39,740 bases of DNA from Evansella tamaricis. GTDB lineage: Bacteria; Bacillota; Bacilli; Bacillales; Salisediminibacteriaceae. Location of the stretch: the NCBI RefSeq assembly GCF_019042215.1, contig NZ_JAHQCS010000044.1, forward strand, positions 1 through 39,740. Reading direction: 5' to 3'. The position numbers were made by a program, and so were the translations under genes. Under the pieces are notes generated by a model. That model was not told where the DNA came from, made no database searches, and saw nothing but the letters and a program-made list of their open reading frames with translations. Below, in pieces: positions 8,641 to 15,869 of this stretch. The stretch's first letter is position 1, and the number at the start of each line of letters is the position of its first letter.

Positions 8641-8902
8641 TTTCGCATCCCTTTCTTTTTATCCCATAAAAATGGAAATAGCAGTCTCTATTTTAGTATA
8701 TGGAAGGAATTAGTGCAATGTTGATTTCATATTTACATGAATTTATAGATTTATATATTTATTTCCCTTATTTAAGTTTACAAAACGGACTGGACAACAT
8801 ATTTAGCAGATTTAATAAATTGTTAACTTTTTGATAAAAGTTTTTTAATATTCTATTAGATTTTCTGTGGAAAGCTCGTTATTTGAGTTGAGCTGGAGAT
8901 GA

Positions 8903-9037
8903 GCTATCGGTAATACTGGATATGCAACCATCGTTGGGATTGTCGTTCCAGTGATCATTACGAAATTAAAGCTCGACCCGGTAATTGCCTCCGGTCCATT
9001 GAAATCCCATATCACCGTGCCGGGATCAAATAGTTAG
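8903..9037 (+). pseudogene. relic of an MgtE-type Mg transporter C-terminus
   Basis: Within the 524-base gap between the LTA synthase gene and the next minus-strand gene, one short open frame reads ATIVGIVVPVIITKLKLD followed by PVIASGPL. This resembles the last membrane helices of MgtE magnesium transporters (typically a TIVGTxVPL...DPAVASGPF pattern). A stop lies just upstream in frame (8900-8902), and after SGPL the reading becomes unrelated and stops at 9035. There is no start or ribosome site. I take it as a decayed fragment of a lost gene; assignment is by memory of the family. I see no other feature in 8641-8902 or 9038-9164. Confidence 0.5.
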
Positions 9038-9164
9038 AAACCAGTTATTATATTGACAAGTGAGACCTACTTCTCTGCTTTCCGGTTGTATGCTTCATAC
9101 CTTTCTATTTATGGTCTTTCGTTTTATTATTGTTAACTCGTGCAACACCTAATGCAAGATTAGA

Positions 9165-9587
9165 CTAAAGTATATTCTCCACCTTTTCTCCCAATGTATC
9201 TTCACAATCAACAATCAGAACAACTTCCGAGAAGGAATCGGGTACTTTCTCCTGTTTTTTTGTTTTCTTTTTCGTATAAAAGTAATCGATGATAAAACCG
9301 ATAATGGCACCAATAGCCAGACCTAGTAATCCCCAAATAATTGGCCCCCATTTTAAAATGAAGCCAAAGGATGCCCCTAACACAGAACAGGCCGTCCCCA
9401 GTGCTGCTGCTATATCAAAGAGACTGACACCATCTGATCGATGAATGCTATCAAATAATTTCTTCTCTTCCCTCCTTTTTTCGAAAGGTACAGCTAAGAT
9501 TTTGGTTTTATTTATTCCATTTTGCTCCAAATTAGCAATAGCAATTTCCAATGAAGTGGATTGTTCGAATGATGAGATAACTAACAT
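9165..9587 (-). CDS. small membrane protein with glycine-rich hairpin
   Basis: 140 aa from the ATG at 9587. A TTG 24 bases upstream would overlap the preceding frame, whereas AGAGG seven to eight bases before the ATG supports the shorter form. The N-terminal 60 residues (LVISSFEQSTSLEIAIANLE) are soluble and look like the alpha/beta start of proteins that detect or place stress factors (compare YflT-type N-termini), but this is not a firm match. Residues about 62-105 form a hydrophobic Gly/Ala-rich pair of helices (GASFGFILKWGPIIWGLLGL), followed by a lysine-rich turn and a soluble tail ending VVLIVDCEDTL. Function unknown. It is last in a four-frame minus-strand cluster of membrane proteins. 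Confidence 0.75.
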   Translation of the reverse strand: MLVISSFEQSTSLEIAIANLEQNGINKTKILAVPFEKRREEKKLFDSIHRSDGVSLFDIAAALGTACSVLGASFGFILKWGPIIWGLLGLAIGAIIGFIIDYFYTKKKTKKQEKVPDSFSEVVLIVDCEDTLGEKVENIL

Positions 9588-9591
9588 GGGA

Positions 9592-9927
9592 TCAACCTCT
9601 TTTATCCTCAAGTAATTTCAAGTGTAGATTTTGATAATTTTTTCTCAAGTACTCCGATTGTTCCGTTTTAAACAATTTATTGTATTCTATTGCTAATGAA
9701 TAGGATTCATAAACAGCAAACCCGTATAGGGACGGCATAAATAATGCCCATTGTGGGTTAAGAATTTCGGTTCCTTCACTCAACCTACCTAAAAGGGTTA
9801 GATGAAGGGCTGGCAAAAAATTTGAGAAATAAGTACAAACAATCCAGCATAACAGGAGAAAAAATCCCGTTGGAATCCGCTTTAAATAAAGATGTCCCAT
9901 ACCAGGCATTAGGATAGACCAAACCAT
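9592..9927 (-). CDS. C-terminal half of a split PGMGH-repeat membrane protein
   Basis: 111 codons that begin directly after the stop of the preceding frame and in the same frame. The start ATG has no visible ribosome site. It contains a copy of a repeat also present in the upstream half: MPGMGHLYLKRIPTGFFLLL, then QWALFMPSLYGFAVYESY. The other half has FPGMGHIMLSAYIKGFILFA and EWVLLYIPVYIASIWDSY. The TAG stop lies at the place where the other repeat has an alanine (PWVAAWWS against PWL-stop-MVWS). The simplest reading is one gene of about 261 codons broken by a nonsense change. Whether this half is translated is unknown; two or three membrane segments are predicted by eye. Function unknown. 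Confidence 0.6.
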   Translation of the reverse strand: MVWSILMPGMGHLYLKRIPTGFFLLLCWIVCTYFSNFLPALHLTLLGRLSEGTEILNPQWALFMPSLYGFAVYESYSLAIEYNKLFKTEQSEYLRKNYQNLHLKLLEDKRG

Positions 9928-10377
9928 CTATAACCACGGTTGTCTCTTATCTAAAAAATTTAATCCCATTGCCCCTAGTTTAAACGGGACGATTGGTGCC
10001 TTATCTTTATTTGCGAGGACATATATCTTATTAATGTCTACCGATTTACGATAACTGTCCCATATAGAAGCGATGTAAACGGGAATGTATAATAAAACCC
10101 ATTCCGTATTAATAACTTCCTTCGCCTTTTCAAATTCTCCTGTGAAAGAATAAACCATCGCTAAATTGACTTTTGCATTCACATTGATTATGAATTCCCA
10201 AGCAAATAAAATGAATCCCTTTATATAGGCACTCAACATAATATGCCCCATACCCGGGAAAGCAGCTGACCACCAGGCAGCGACCCAAGGATTTTTAAGC
10301 TGAATAATATTAGTATTAAAAGAACTGACATAGGCACGATAGTAGCGGGCTGACTGTGTTGATGTTTTACTATCCAC
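9928..10377 (-). CDS. N-terminal half of a split PGMGH-repeat membrane protein
   Basis: 149 aa from a GTG start that overlaps the end of the preceding CBO0543-type gene by eight bases, with GGTG as a weak ribosome site. After about 28 polar residues comes NPWVAAWWSAAFPGMGHIM, a membrane segment (GFILFAWEFIINVN), a loop, and EWVLLYIPVYIASIWDSY, then a soluble tail ending LDKRQPWL before TAG. The tail NFLDKRQPW appears to lead straight into the second repeat that continues in frame beyond the stop, so this is probably the front part of a longer two-repeat protein. It may still be functional on its own, since one whole repeat is present. Family unknown to me. Confidence 0.65.
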   Translation of the reverse strand: MDSKTSTQSARYYRAYVSSFNTNIIQLKNPWVAAWWSAAFPGMGHIMLSAYIKGFILFAWEFIINVNAKVNLAMVYSFTGEFEKAKEVINTEWVLLYIPVYIASIWDSYRKSVDINKIYVLANKDKAPIVPFKLGAMGLNFLDKRQPWL

Positions 10378-10867
10378 TCATTTCACCTTCGTGGTTAATG
10401 GAGTCACGAAAAAACCAGCGATAATAAATTCTTGAGATATAATATGTACCCCATATGGTAATAAAACTCCAATACCATCGCCATTTTGGGTATGTAATAA
10501 GCCTGGTTTTTTTAACTGCATAATATTCAAACACAACAATTAGCGATGTGTGAAAAAAGTAAAACAGTAACTTTATTAAATTGGATTTTTTCTCAGGATA
10601 ATGGATATTGAAAAGTGTACAAAGTGTAGGGTAAACAAAATACTCAAAAGTAAAACTTGCCTTATTTGCTTTTTTAAAAAAACGGATTGGATATGTAATC
10701 AATCCCTTCTCCACGACAATCAGTCCAAATAACCATGTGATTGCCTGCTTAAATAAAAATGCAACATGGGCATTTCGAATTTTATTTTTTGGGACAAAGA
10801 GGATGAGCAGCACAACACTGATAATCCAAGAAGAAATCAAAACAGTCTTTTCTTTTTCATATGCCAA
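10370..10867 (-). CDS. CBO0543-like multi-pass membrane protein
   Basis: 165 aa. The TTG start is preceded by GGAGAGG at seven bases, a good ribosome site. About five hydrophobic segments are visible (ISSWIISVVLLILFV, then around AFLFKQAITWLFGLIVV, the YFVYPTLCTLF region, LLFYFFHTSLIVVFEYYAV and WSFITIWGTYYISRIYY). The PKNKIRNA start of the first loop, the YPIRFF motif and the TYPKWRW stretch resemble the uncharacterised CBO0543 family of sporeformer membrane proteins (from memory). Function unknown. It is first in the minus-strand cluster and overlaps the next gene by eight bases, implying co-translation. Confidence 0.8.
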   Translation of the reverse strand: MAYEKEKTVLISSWIISVVLLILFVPKNKIRNAHVAFLFKQAITWLFGLIVVEKGLITYPIRFFKKANKASFTFEYFVYPTLCTLFNIHYPEKKSNLIKLLFYFFHTSLIVVFEYYAVKKTRLITYPKWRWYWSFITIWGTYYISRIYYRWFFRDSINHEGEMSG

Positions 10868-11002
10868 TGGAAAGCCTCTCCATTCTTAATAAATGTTTAA
10901 TAGTAGTATGTACAACATTGCATTAAATTACATGAATTTCCTTAGTAAATAAGAGGACCTTAGTTAATATTTCTTTGATAGGTAAGAATTTATAAGTTAT
11001 GA

Positions 11003-11098
11003 CACCTTCGGAAGTGACAACTGAAGTCGAAGAGCGGACTTCAGGTTGTCATTCCTCCACTGCCCTACGCTCGTGACCATAGGCGCTTGTGCTTTTCT
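11003..11098. repeat. dispersed repeat, copy 2
   Basis: This copy differs from the core of copy 1 (31-126) at only a few positions and has the same orientation. It keeps the internal stem (TGACAACTGAAGTC pairing about 20 bases on) but lacks the left 30-base arm. It sits between divergent genes. Confidence 0.8.
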
Positions 11099-11205
11099 CG
11101 CTTTATTAAAATTTTCTATAAACAATTTTAGAGCATAGGCATATGCTAGGAGTGTTTCATAAAGATTTAATTTTAGGAGACGTGATAAAAATTTTAAAAA
11201 AAGTA

Positions 11206-11235
11206 TAGACAGTTAGCATGGTTTTCTTTTATAAT
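11206..11235 (+). promoter_or_regulatory. sigma-A-like promoter of the metal-binding lipoprotein gene
   Basis: TAGACA (11206-11211) and a perfect TATAAT (11230-11235) are 18 bases apart. The transcript would have a leader of about 190 bases before the ATG at 11434. I see no clear Mn- or Zn-regulator box by eye. Apart from this and the repeat, 10868-11433 holds nothing I can name. Confidence 0.55.
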
Positions 11236-11433
11236 GATTTGGAAAGTTGCATTAGGTAAACAAATATAGCTGAGTACCAAAAATTAACTACGACACAAAA
11301 TTAATAAACTAAAGAAATTCCAAAAAATTTTTACTTAAAATGTTTCCTTGATACAACAAAATTTAGTATGGACAAATCAGAAAAATATTGTCTACTATTG
11401 AAATTACGTTTAATGGTAAGAGGAGGAGAAGGA

Positions 11434-12339
11434 ATGTTTAAAAAAAAGTTTCTGTCTGTAATTCTTTTGTTTAGTTTGCTATTGGCTGCGTGTAGTACAG
11501 GGGACAATGATGGTGAGAGTGTATCGGAAGATGGACTGACAATTACAACTAGTTTTTCGGTATTAGGTGATATCATTTCACAAATTATTGGTGATTACGG
11601 TAGTGTGGAGTATATTGTTCCAATAGGGGAAGAACCACATGAGTATGAGCCAGTGCCTAGTGATTTCCAAAAAGTAAGTGACGCAGATGTTTTTTACATT
11701 AATGGACTTGACTTAGAAGAATGGCTGGAAAAAATTGTTTCAAATGTAACGGAAACGGAAATTGTGGAAGTATCTTCTGGAGTAACGCCAATTCCTTTAG
11801 TTGGTGATGATGAAGATGATCCACATGCATGGTTAAGTCCTAAAAATGTGATTCAATATGTTGAAAATATTGTTGAGGACCTTGTGGCAAGGGATCCAGA
11901 TGGGGAATCAATCTATAGAGAAAATGCAGAGGCGTATATTGAGGAATTAATGGAACTTGATGAATGGATTGAGGAACAAGTTCAACAAATTCAAGAAGAG
12001 CATCGCGTTATCGTTGTCAGTGAAAATGCATTTAAATATTTTGGGGAAGATTATGGTTTTCAAACAGAAGGTGTCTGGGAAATCAACTCCCATGAAGAGG
12101 GTACTCCGCAGCAAATGAATCGTGTCATTGATATTGTAGGGGAAAAGAACCTCCCGGCTGTATTTGTGGAAACTACAGTAGATAAACGTTATATGGAAAC
12201 CATTTCAGAAAACACAGGGGTTCCAATTGCAGGAGAGGTTTATACGGATGCTATTGGTCCTGAAGGTAGTGGGGCTGAAACGTATATCAAAATGATGAGA
12301 GAGAATGTAAATGTATTTGTTAGTGGATTAAGCGAATAA
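11434..12339 (+). CDS. metal (Mn/Zn-type) ABC transporter binding lipoprotein
   Basis: 301 aa, cluster A-I family (PsaA/MntA/ZnuA). The signal peptide ends in LLAAC with lipid-carrying C20. Candidate metal ligands are H69 in EEPHEYEP, H131 in DPHAWLS, an acidic residue in HEEGTP (E221 or E222), and D272 in YTDAIG. This His-His-Glu-Asp set and the WEIN...EEGTP and VETTVDKRYMET segments are closest to the manganese-binding PsaA/MntC group. There is no long His-rich loop of the ZnuA type. The start is set by AGGAGGAGAAGG just before the ATG; an upstream ATG at 11368 would spoil the signal peptide. No permease or ATPase gene flanks it, so it must work with a transporter encoded elsewhere. Confidence 0.9.
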   Translation: MFKKKFLSVILLFSLLLAACSTGDNDGESVSEDGLTITTSFSVLGDIISQIIGDYGSVEYIVPIGEEPHEYEPVPSDFQKVSDADVFYINGLDLEEWLEKIVSNVTETEIVEVSSGVTPIPLVGDDEDDPHAWLSPKNVIQYVENIVEDLVARDPDGESIYRENAEAYIEELMELDEWIEEQVQQIQEEHRVIVVSENAFKYFGEDYGFQTEGVWEINSHEEGTPQQMNRVIDIVGEKNLPAVFVETTVDKRYMETISENTGVPIAGEVYTDAIGPEGSGAETYIKMMRENVNVFVSGLSE

Positions 12340-12344
12340 ATTCA

Positions 12345-12417
12345 TAAGAAAATCGCTCCTTTGGTGTATTATTGGTGGTACTTTAATTATACCAAAAGGA
12401 GCGATTTTCTTATTTTT
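12345..12417 (+). terminator. terminator of the metal-binding lipoprotein gene
   Basis: A long stem (12345-12365 with 12391-12412, one bulge) built on AAGAAAATCGCTCC and its complement ends in TTATTTTT. It begins six bases after the stop codon. Confidence 0.85.
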
Positions 12418-12477
12418 CATTTTGTTAAAAATGTACAAGTGATTTCCCTATGTAATAATATATACTCGAAATGAGTA

Positions 12478-12622
12478 AGGCGGCGTCTCCTGTGGGAAAA
12501 GCAACGAAGGAACTGAAAAAGTTTAAAATAACTTTCCAGTTAATTTAAAAAGCAACAGCCGAAGACCCCGCAGGGCGGTTTTTCCGAGGAAGGCTGAGGC
12601 GTTGCCCACGGCAAAGAAGACA
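12478..12622. repeat. degenerate Bacillaceae intergenic repeat with an insertion
   Basis: Segments such as GTCTCCTGTGGGAAAAGCAAC, GCCGAAGACCCCGCAGGG and GGCTGAGGCGTTGCCC match, from memory, the GC-rich repeat found in many Bacillaceae spacers (GACTCCTGCGGGAAAAGC, GAAGACCCCGCAG, GAGGCTGAGG). The element is interrupted at 12506-12556 by a small palindrome flanked by a 9-bp direct repeat. Its right side decays after about 12622. The minus-strand open frame through it is not a gene. Confidence 0.65.
12497..12556. mobile_element. small palindromic insertion with 9-bp direct repeats
   Basis: AAAAGCAAC occurs at 12497-12505 and again at 12548-12556. The 42 bases between them contain an imperfect palindrome (AACTGAAAAAGTT against AACTTTCCAGTT). 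Removing the insert and one repeat restores the expected continuity of the surrounding repeat (GGGAAAAGCAACAGCCGAAG). That is the signature of a non-autonomous palindromic element with target-site duplication (inference). No transposase is present. Confidence 0.5.
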
Positions 12623-12733
12623 CTGCGAGTACGACAGAAGGGAGTAGGAACAGATGTCGCACTTGTGCCTTGTGTGAAAGCGTCTGCCTGTAGCAGTTTT
12701 GAGTAAACTGTAAAGTGGACCTTATAAAGAAGA

Positions 12734-12775
12734 GGGTGCCACCAAACGTTATACTTTTGGGACACCCACTTTTTT
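12734..12775 (+). terminator. orphan terminator-like palindrome
   Basis: GGGTGCCACCAAA pairs imperfectly with TTTGGGACACCC and is followed by CTTTTTT. No gene lies directly upstream. Hairpins with a GGGACACCC arm are a common repeated sequence in Bacillaceae spacers (recollection). Confidence 0.5.
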
Positions 12776-12777
12776 AC

Positions 12778-12982
12778 TGTAAATATATTTTTTAATGTAT
12801 GGAGATGAAATAGATAAGAGAATAACAATAACCATAGCCAAGGCTTTCGTCACTTCTAAATCCCCCTCGAAACAGTGTTTTTTCTCAAGTGAAAATAAGT
12901 TGCGTAAGGTAAACTTATTGATAATATCATATTCAATTAAGCCAAACGTGTGATTGAATAAAAAACAGGCTATAGATAGAAC
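12778..12982. other. non-coding spacer, nothing recognised
   Basis: AT-rich stretch between two palindromes. I see no ribosome site with a matching open frame, no RNA gene and no convincing promoter. Confidence 0.5.
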
Positions 12983-13023
12983 GAGGGCACCGAAAAAGTG
13001 AAAAGAACTTTTTCAGTGCCCTC
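12983..13023. repeat. palindromic element GAGGGCAC...GTGCCCTC
   Basis: Arms 12983-12999 and 13007-13023 form a 17-bp stem with one mismatch. The inner part (CGAAAAAGT/ACTTTTTCAG) is the same motif as in the insertion at 12511-12541 and in the elements at 39578 and 39720. It is flanked by ATAGAAC at 12976-12982 and 13025-13031. Confidence 0.65.
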
Positions 13024-13087
13024 TATAGAACCAGGTCCTTTGTTAATTCTGCTAGAGTATTCAGCTGTTTTGGATACTACTTGTTTA

Positions 13088-13112
13088 GTTTAACGAGAAA
13101 GTTCAAGGGTGA
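13088..13112 (+). promoter_or_regulatory. sigma-B-like promoter
   Basis: GTTTAA (13088-13093), 13 bases, then GGGTGA (13107-13112) is close to the general-stress consensus GTTTAA-N13/14-GGGTAT. It lies 36 bases before the ATG of a broken general-stress-type gene, which is the right setting for sigma-B. Confidence 0.5.
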
Positions 13113-13147
13113 CTTTACTCTGTTAGCCAATTGGAGGTGCTATTAAT

Positions 13148-13365
13148 ATGACCGAAAAAGTGGTTGGAGTTACCCATTCATTAGATCAAAAGTCTGAAAT
13201 GGTAGAGGGATTAACGAAAAATGGTATCGCGCAAAAAGATCTAACAGTCATCACAAAGGGTGATGAACATGCAGAGCGGTTTATTAAAATGATGTTGTGT
13301 TAGTTAACGAAAGTACAATTACGGCTAGGGAAAAGGAAATGAAGCAAAAAAAAATACATCATTAG
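13148..13365 (+). pseudogene. frameshifted general-stress (YflT/GS17M-type) protein
   Basis: The open frame from ATG at 13148 (GGAGGT nine bases upstream) reads MTEKVVGVTHSLDQ and LTKNGIAQKDLTVITKGD, the typical start of YflT/general stress 17M-like domains. It then ends after 51 codons at a TAG (13301-13303). Adding one A to the AAAA run at 13286-13289 would continue the frame as FIKNDVVLVNESTITAREKE up to the stop at 13363-13365. Hence one base appears to have been lost, either in the genome or in the sequence. Even restored, the protein (about 71 residues) would be short for the family, so further truncation is likely. A sigma-B-like promoter precedes it. Confidence 0.55.
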
Positions 13366-13660
13366 GTAATCAACATCACAACAAGGGTTATAAGTTCAAT
13401 TGAGGTTGTTTTATTTAGGAAGAATCCTCCTTTTTAAGACAAGCCCAATTTTTTTTAGTAGCTTAATGAAACTTTCTGTATTAAGAAACGTTTACATTAC
13501 TAGAGACAAATTCCCAAAGTACTTGGAAGAAAAAGTGTATTTTACTAATAAAAACGGAATTAATTTTCACGAATAAATCTAACCTTCGTGTTATGATAAT
13601 CATATGTAACTATTTTTTTGAATAAATTTATTTTTCCAACATAAGAAGGAGGTTGTTACC
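13366..13660. other. spacer upstream of the yeaC operon
   Basis: AT-rich, about 295 bases. It must contain the promoter of the yeaC-yeaD-yebA operon; TATGAT at 13592-13597 is a possible -10, but no well-placed -35 is visible. An AAGAAACGTTTACA stretch at 13483 resembles half of a catabolite-control site but is too weak to call. Confidence 0.3.
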
Positions 13661-14632
13661 TTGAGAAGCCGTCGTAATTCTTCTGTGGTCGAGCCACAGA
13701 TTAATAGTATGATAGAAAATGTGGAAAAAGTGGTTGTGGGAAAGCGAAAGGAAATTGAACTTAGCTTCATAGCACTTTTGAGCGGGGGGCATGTTCTATT
13801 GGAAGATGTTCCTGGTGTAGGGAAAACAATGTTGGTTAGAGCTATTGCCAAGTCCCTCGGGGCTGAATTTAAGCGAATTCAATTTACTCCCGACCTTCTT
13901 CCCTCTGATGTAACTGGTGTTTCTGTTTTTAATCAGAAAACAATGGAATTTCAATTCCGCCCAGGTCCAATTATGGCCAACGTAGTCCTGGCAGATGAAA
14001 TTAACCGAACGTCGCCTAAAACACAAGCTGCATTATTAGAAGCTCTTGAAGAAGGCAGTGTCACAACTGATGGGGAAACTAGAGAATTGCAGGAGCCATT
14101 CTTTGTCATGGCTACTCAAAACCCAATTGAATATGGGGGGACATACCCATTACCAGAAGCACAATTAGACAGATTCCTATTTAAATTTAAAATTGGATAT
14201 CCTTCCAAACAAGAAGAATTAGAAGTGTTAAACCGAGTGGAAAAGGGACATCCAATTGCCGAGTTAGAGGCTGTTATTTCATTAAAAGACTTAATTCAAA
14301 TGCAAAAAAAGGTAGTAAACATCTACGTGGATGAAACGGTGAAACGGTACATCATAAATTTAGTAAATGGCACAAGACAACACCATGCTGTATATTTAGG
14401 TGCAAGTCCACGGGCATCTATTGCTTTAATGAAAGCAGCTCAGGCCTATGCATTCATGCAAGATCGTGATTTTGTAGTTCCAGATGATGTGAAAACATTA
14501 GCACCATACGCCCTCCAGCACCGTGTTTTATTAAATTCCGATGCCAAACTGTCTGAAATGACAAATGAACGGATTATTAAAGATGTTATTGATCACGTTC
14601 CCATTCCAGTCGGGAATGAAACGGCAAAATGA
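13661..14632 (+). CDS. yeaC: MoxR-type AAA+ ATPase
   Basis: 323 aa, normal for MoxR. Walker A lies at about 48-56 (EDVPGVGKT), Walker B at about 107-113 (VVLADEIN), the sensor/arginine region NPIEYGGTYPLPEAQLDRF follows, and the C-terminal lid contains GASPRASIALMKAAQA. MoxR ATPases act as chaperone-like factors for neighbouring DUF58/VWA proteins. The TTG start is supported by AAGGAGG eight bases upstream. Its stop overlaps the start of the DUF58 gene (ATGA), and the transglutaminase gene follows. The three match B. subtilis yeaC-yeaD-yebA, which also precede guaA. Confidence 0.93.
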   Translation: MRSRRNSSVVEPQINSMIENVEKVVVGKRKEIELSFIALLSGGHVLLEDVPGVGKTMLVRAIAKSLGAEFKRIQFTPDLLPSDVTGVSVFNQKTMEFQFRPGPIMANVVLADEINRTSPKTQAALLEALEEGSVTTDGETRELQEPFFVMATQNPIEYGGTYPLPEAQLDRFLFKFKIGYPSKQEELEVLNRVEKGHPIAELEAVISLKDLIQMQKKVVNIYVDETVKRYIINLVNGTRQHHAVYLGASPRASIALMKAAQAYAFMQDRDFVVPDDVKTLAPYALQHRVLLNSDAKLSEMTNERIIKDVIDHVPIPVGNETAK

Positions 14633-15858
14633 AACTGACTCGTATATGGCATAGTGTGAAAATGTTGGTAAGGGGCTTTTTTGTTGTAGGATTGTTCTTG
14701 GCAATCTTTAGTTATGCCATGTTTCAAGGTGGTTTTGTCAGCTGGTTTTTGTTTTACAGTACAACGATCCTAGTGGTCCTTATGCTACTGTATGCAGCTA
14801 TTCCCCTTGGAAGTTTTCATGTCTCTAGGTCTATTGGGAATGGAGCATTAACTGCAGGATCCGAATTGAAAATAACGGTTACCATTAGGAGGAAATGGCC
14901 GTTTCCATTCCTTTATTTATCTGTTTATGATGATGTAGGCTCCAGGCTTTTAAAACAAGCACCGATGAATCGCTCAAGGATGATTTTTTATCCAACCATT
15001 AAGAGGGAATTGGAATATTCATACGTCATTCCAGAAGTAAACCGGGGGGAATACAGCCTCCATGGAGTGCATTTAGAAACTAGTGATATGTTTGGTCTCT
15101 TTCAAAAAAAGAAGTTCGTTTCTTTAGAAGAAACTATTCTAATCTATCCCAACTATCATGAAATTGAACATTGGACGGCATACGAAAGACATGAAGCGGA
15201 AACAAGGATGTCATCCCTTGATTTTATTGAAGATGTTACCTCAGTTGCTGGTGCAAGGGAATATGAACCGGGAGATAAACTAACCAGTATTGATTGGAAA
15301 GTAACAGCGCGCTCGAACAAGTTGATGACGAAAGAATTTGAAGAATATTACGGACAGAACTTTTTAGTTGTGCTAAATAATTACCTTCCGGAAGATAATT
15401 ATCAAACGATAGAGGCTTATGAAAAATCTATTGAATTAGTGACATCTATTGTAATGCATGCTAACCGTAAACAGCATCTACTTGGTTTGTGGTCGATAGG
15501 GACTGTTAGCAGTATTTATCCATTAGATTCAGGGACCGAACATCAAAAAAGGATTGTAAGGCATCTTTCAAAGGTGGAAGGGATATTTAATGGGGATTTT
15601 AGCGGGGCGATACAGGAATATGAAGATCAGATTCCAAATGGAATAACAGTTATTATTGCTTCTACAGAAATTACAGATGCGATGTTAGAACGTTTACGCA
15701 TTTATTTATCTAGAAGAATTAAAGTTTATTTCTGTCTGTTAGACCGAGGGACAAATTCAGATCCTTGGGAAGAAAAGCGAGTGAAAGAATTAAAACGTTA
15801 TGGTGCAGAAGTATATTTGCTTTCTGGCGGAAACTTAGACCATGCGATCCCATCCTAG
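14629..15858 (+). CDS. yeaD: DUF58 domain membrane protein
   Basis: 409 aa. Two N-terminal membrane helices (about 13-34 and 36-58) are followed by an extracytoplasmic beta region and the DUF58 core, whose signature is GAREYEPGDKLTSIDWKVTA near residues 205-225, then a VWA-like fold (VVLNNYLPED onward). Such proteins are partners of MoxR ATPases in a complex of unknown purpose, possibly envelope-related. The start overlaps the yeaC stop by four bases, so translation is coupled. The ribosome site is inside the yeaC end and weak. Confidence 0.9.
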   Translation: MKLTRIWHSVKMLVRGFFVVGLFLAIFSYAMFQGGFVSWFLFYSTTILVVLMLLYAAIPLGSFHVSRSIGNGALTAGSELKITVTIRRKWPFPFLYLSVYDDVGSRLLKQAPMNRSRMIFYPTIKRELEYSYVIPEVNRGEYSLHGVHLETSDMFGLFQKKKFVSLEETILIYPNYHEIEHWTAYERHEAETRMSSLDFIEDVTSVAGAREYEPGDKLTSIDWKVTARSNKLMTKEFEEYYGQNFLVVLNNYLPEDNYQTIEAYEKSIELVTSIVMHANRKQHLLGLWSIGTVSSIYPLDSGTEHQKRIVRHLSKVEGIFNGDFSGAIQEYEDQIPNGITVIIASTEITDAMLERLRIYLSRRIKVYFCLLDRGTNSDPWEEKRVKELKRYGAEVYLLSGGNLDHAIPS

Positions 15859-15869
15859 TAGGTGATTAA

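Noticed and set aside
1-11098. The two dispersed repeats as prophage or island attachment sites
   Set aside because: No integrase, tRNA gene or phage gene is present and the element looks like an ordinary interspersed repeat.
12523-12828. Minus-strand open frame of 101 codons
   Set aside because: It runs through the repeat debris and its palindromes; composition and lack of ribosome site argue against a gene.
13483-13496. AAGAAACGTTTACA as a catabolite-control (cre) site
   Set aside because: Only the centre and right half fit; it is far from any start and a chance match is likely.
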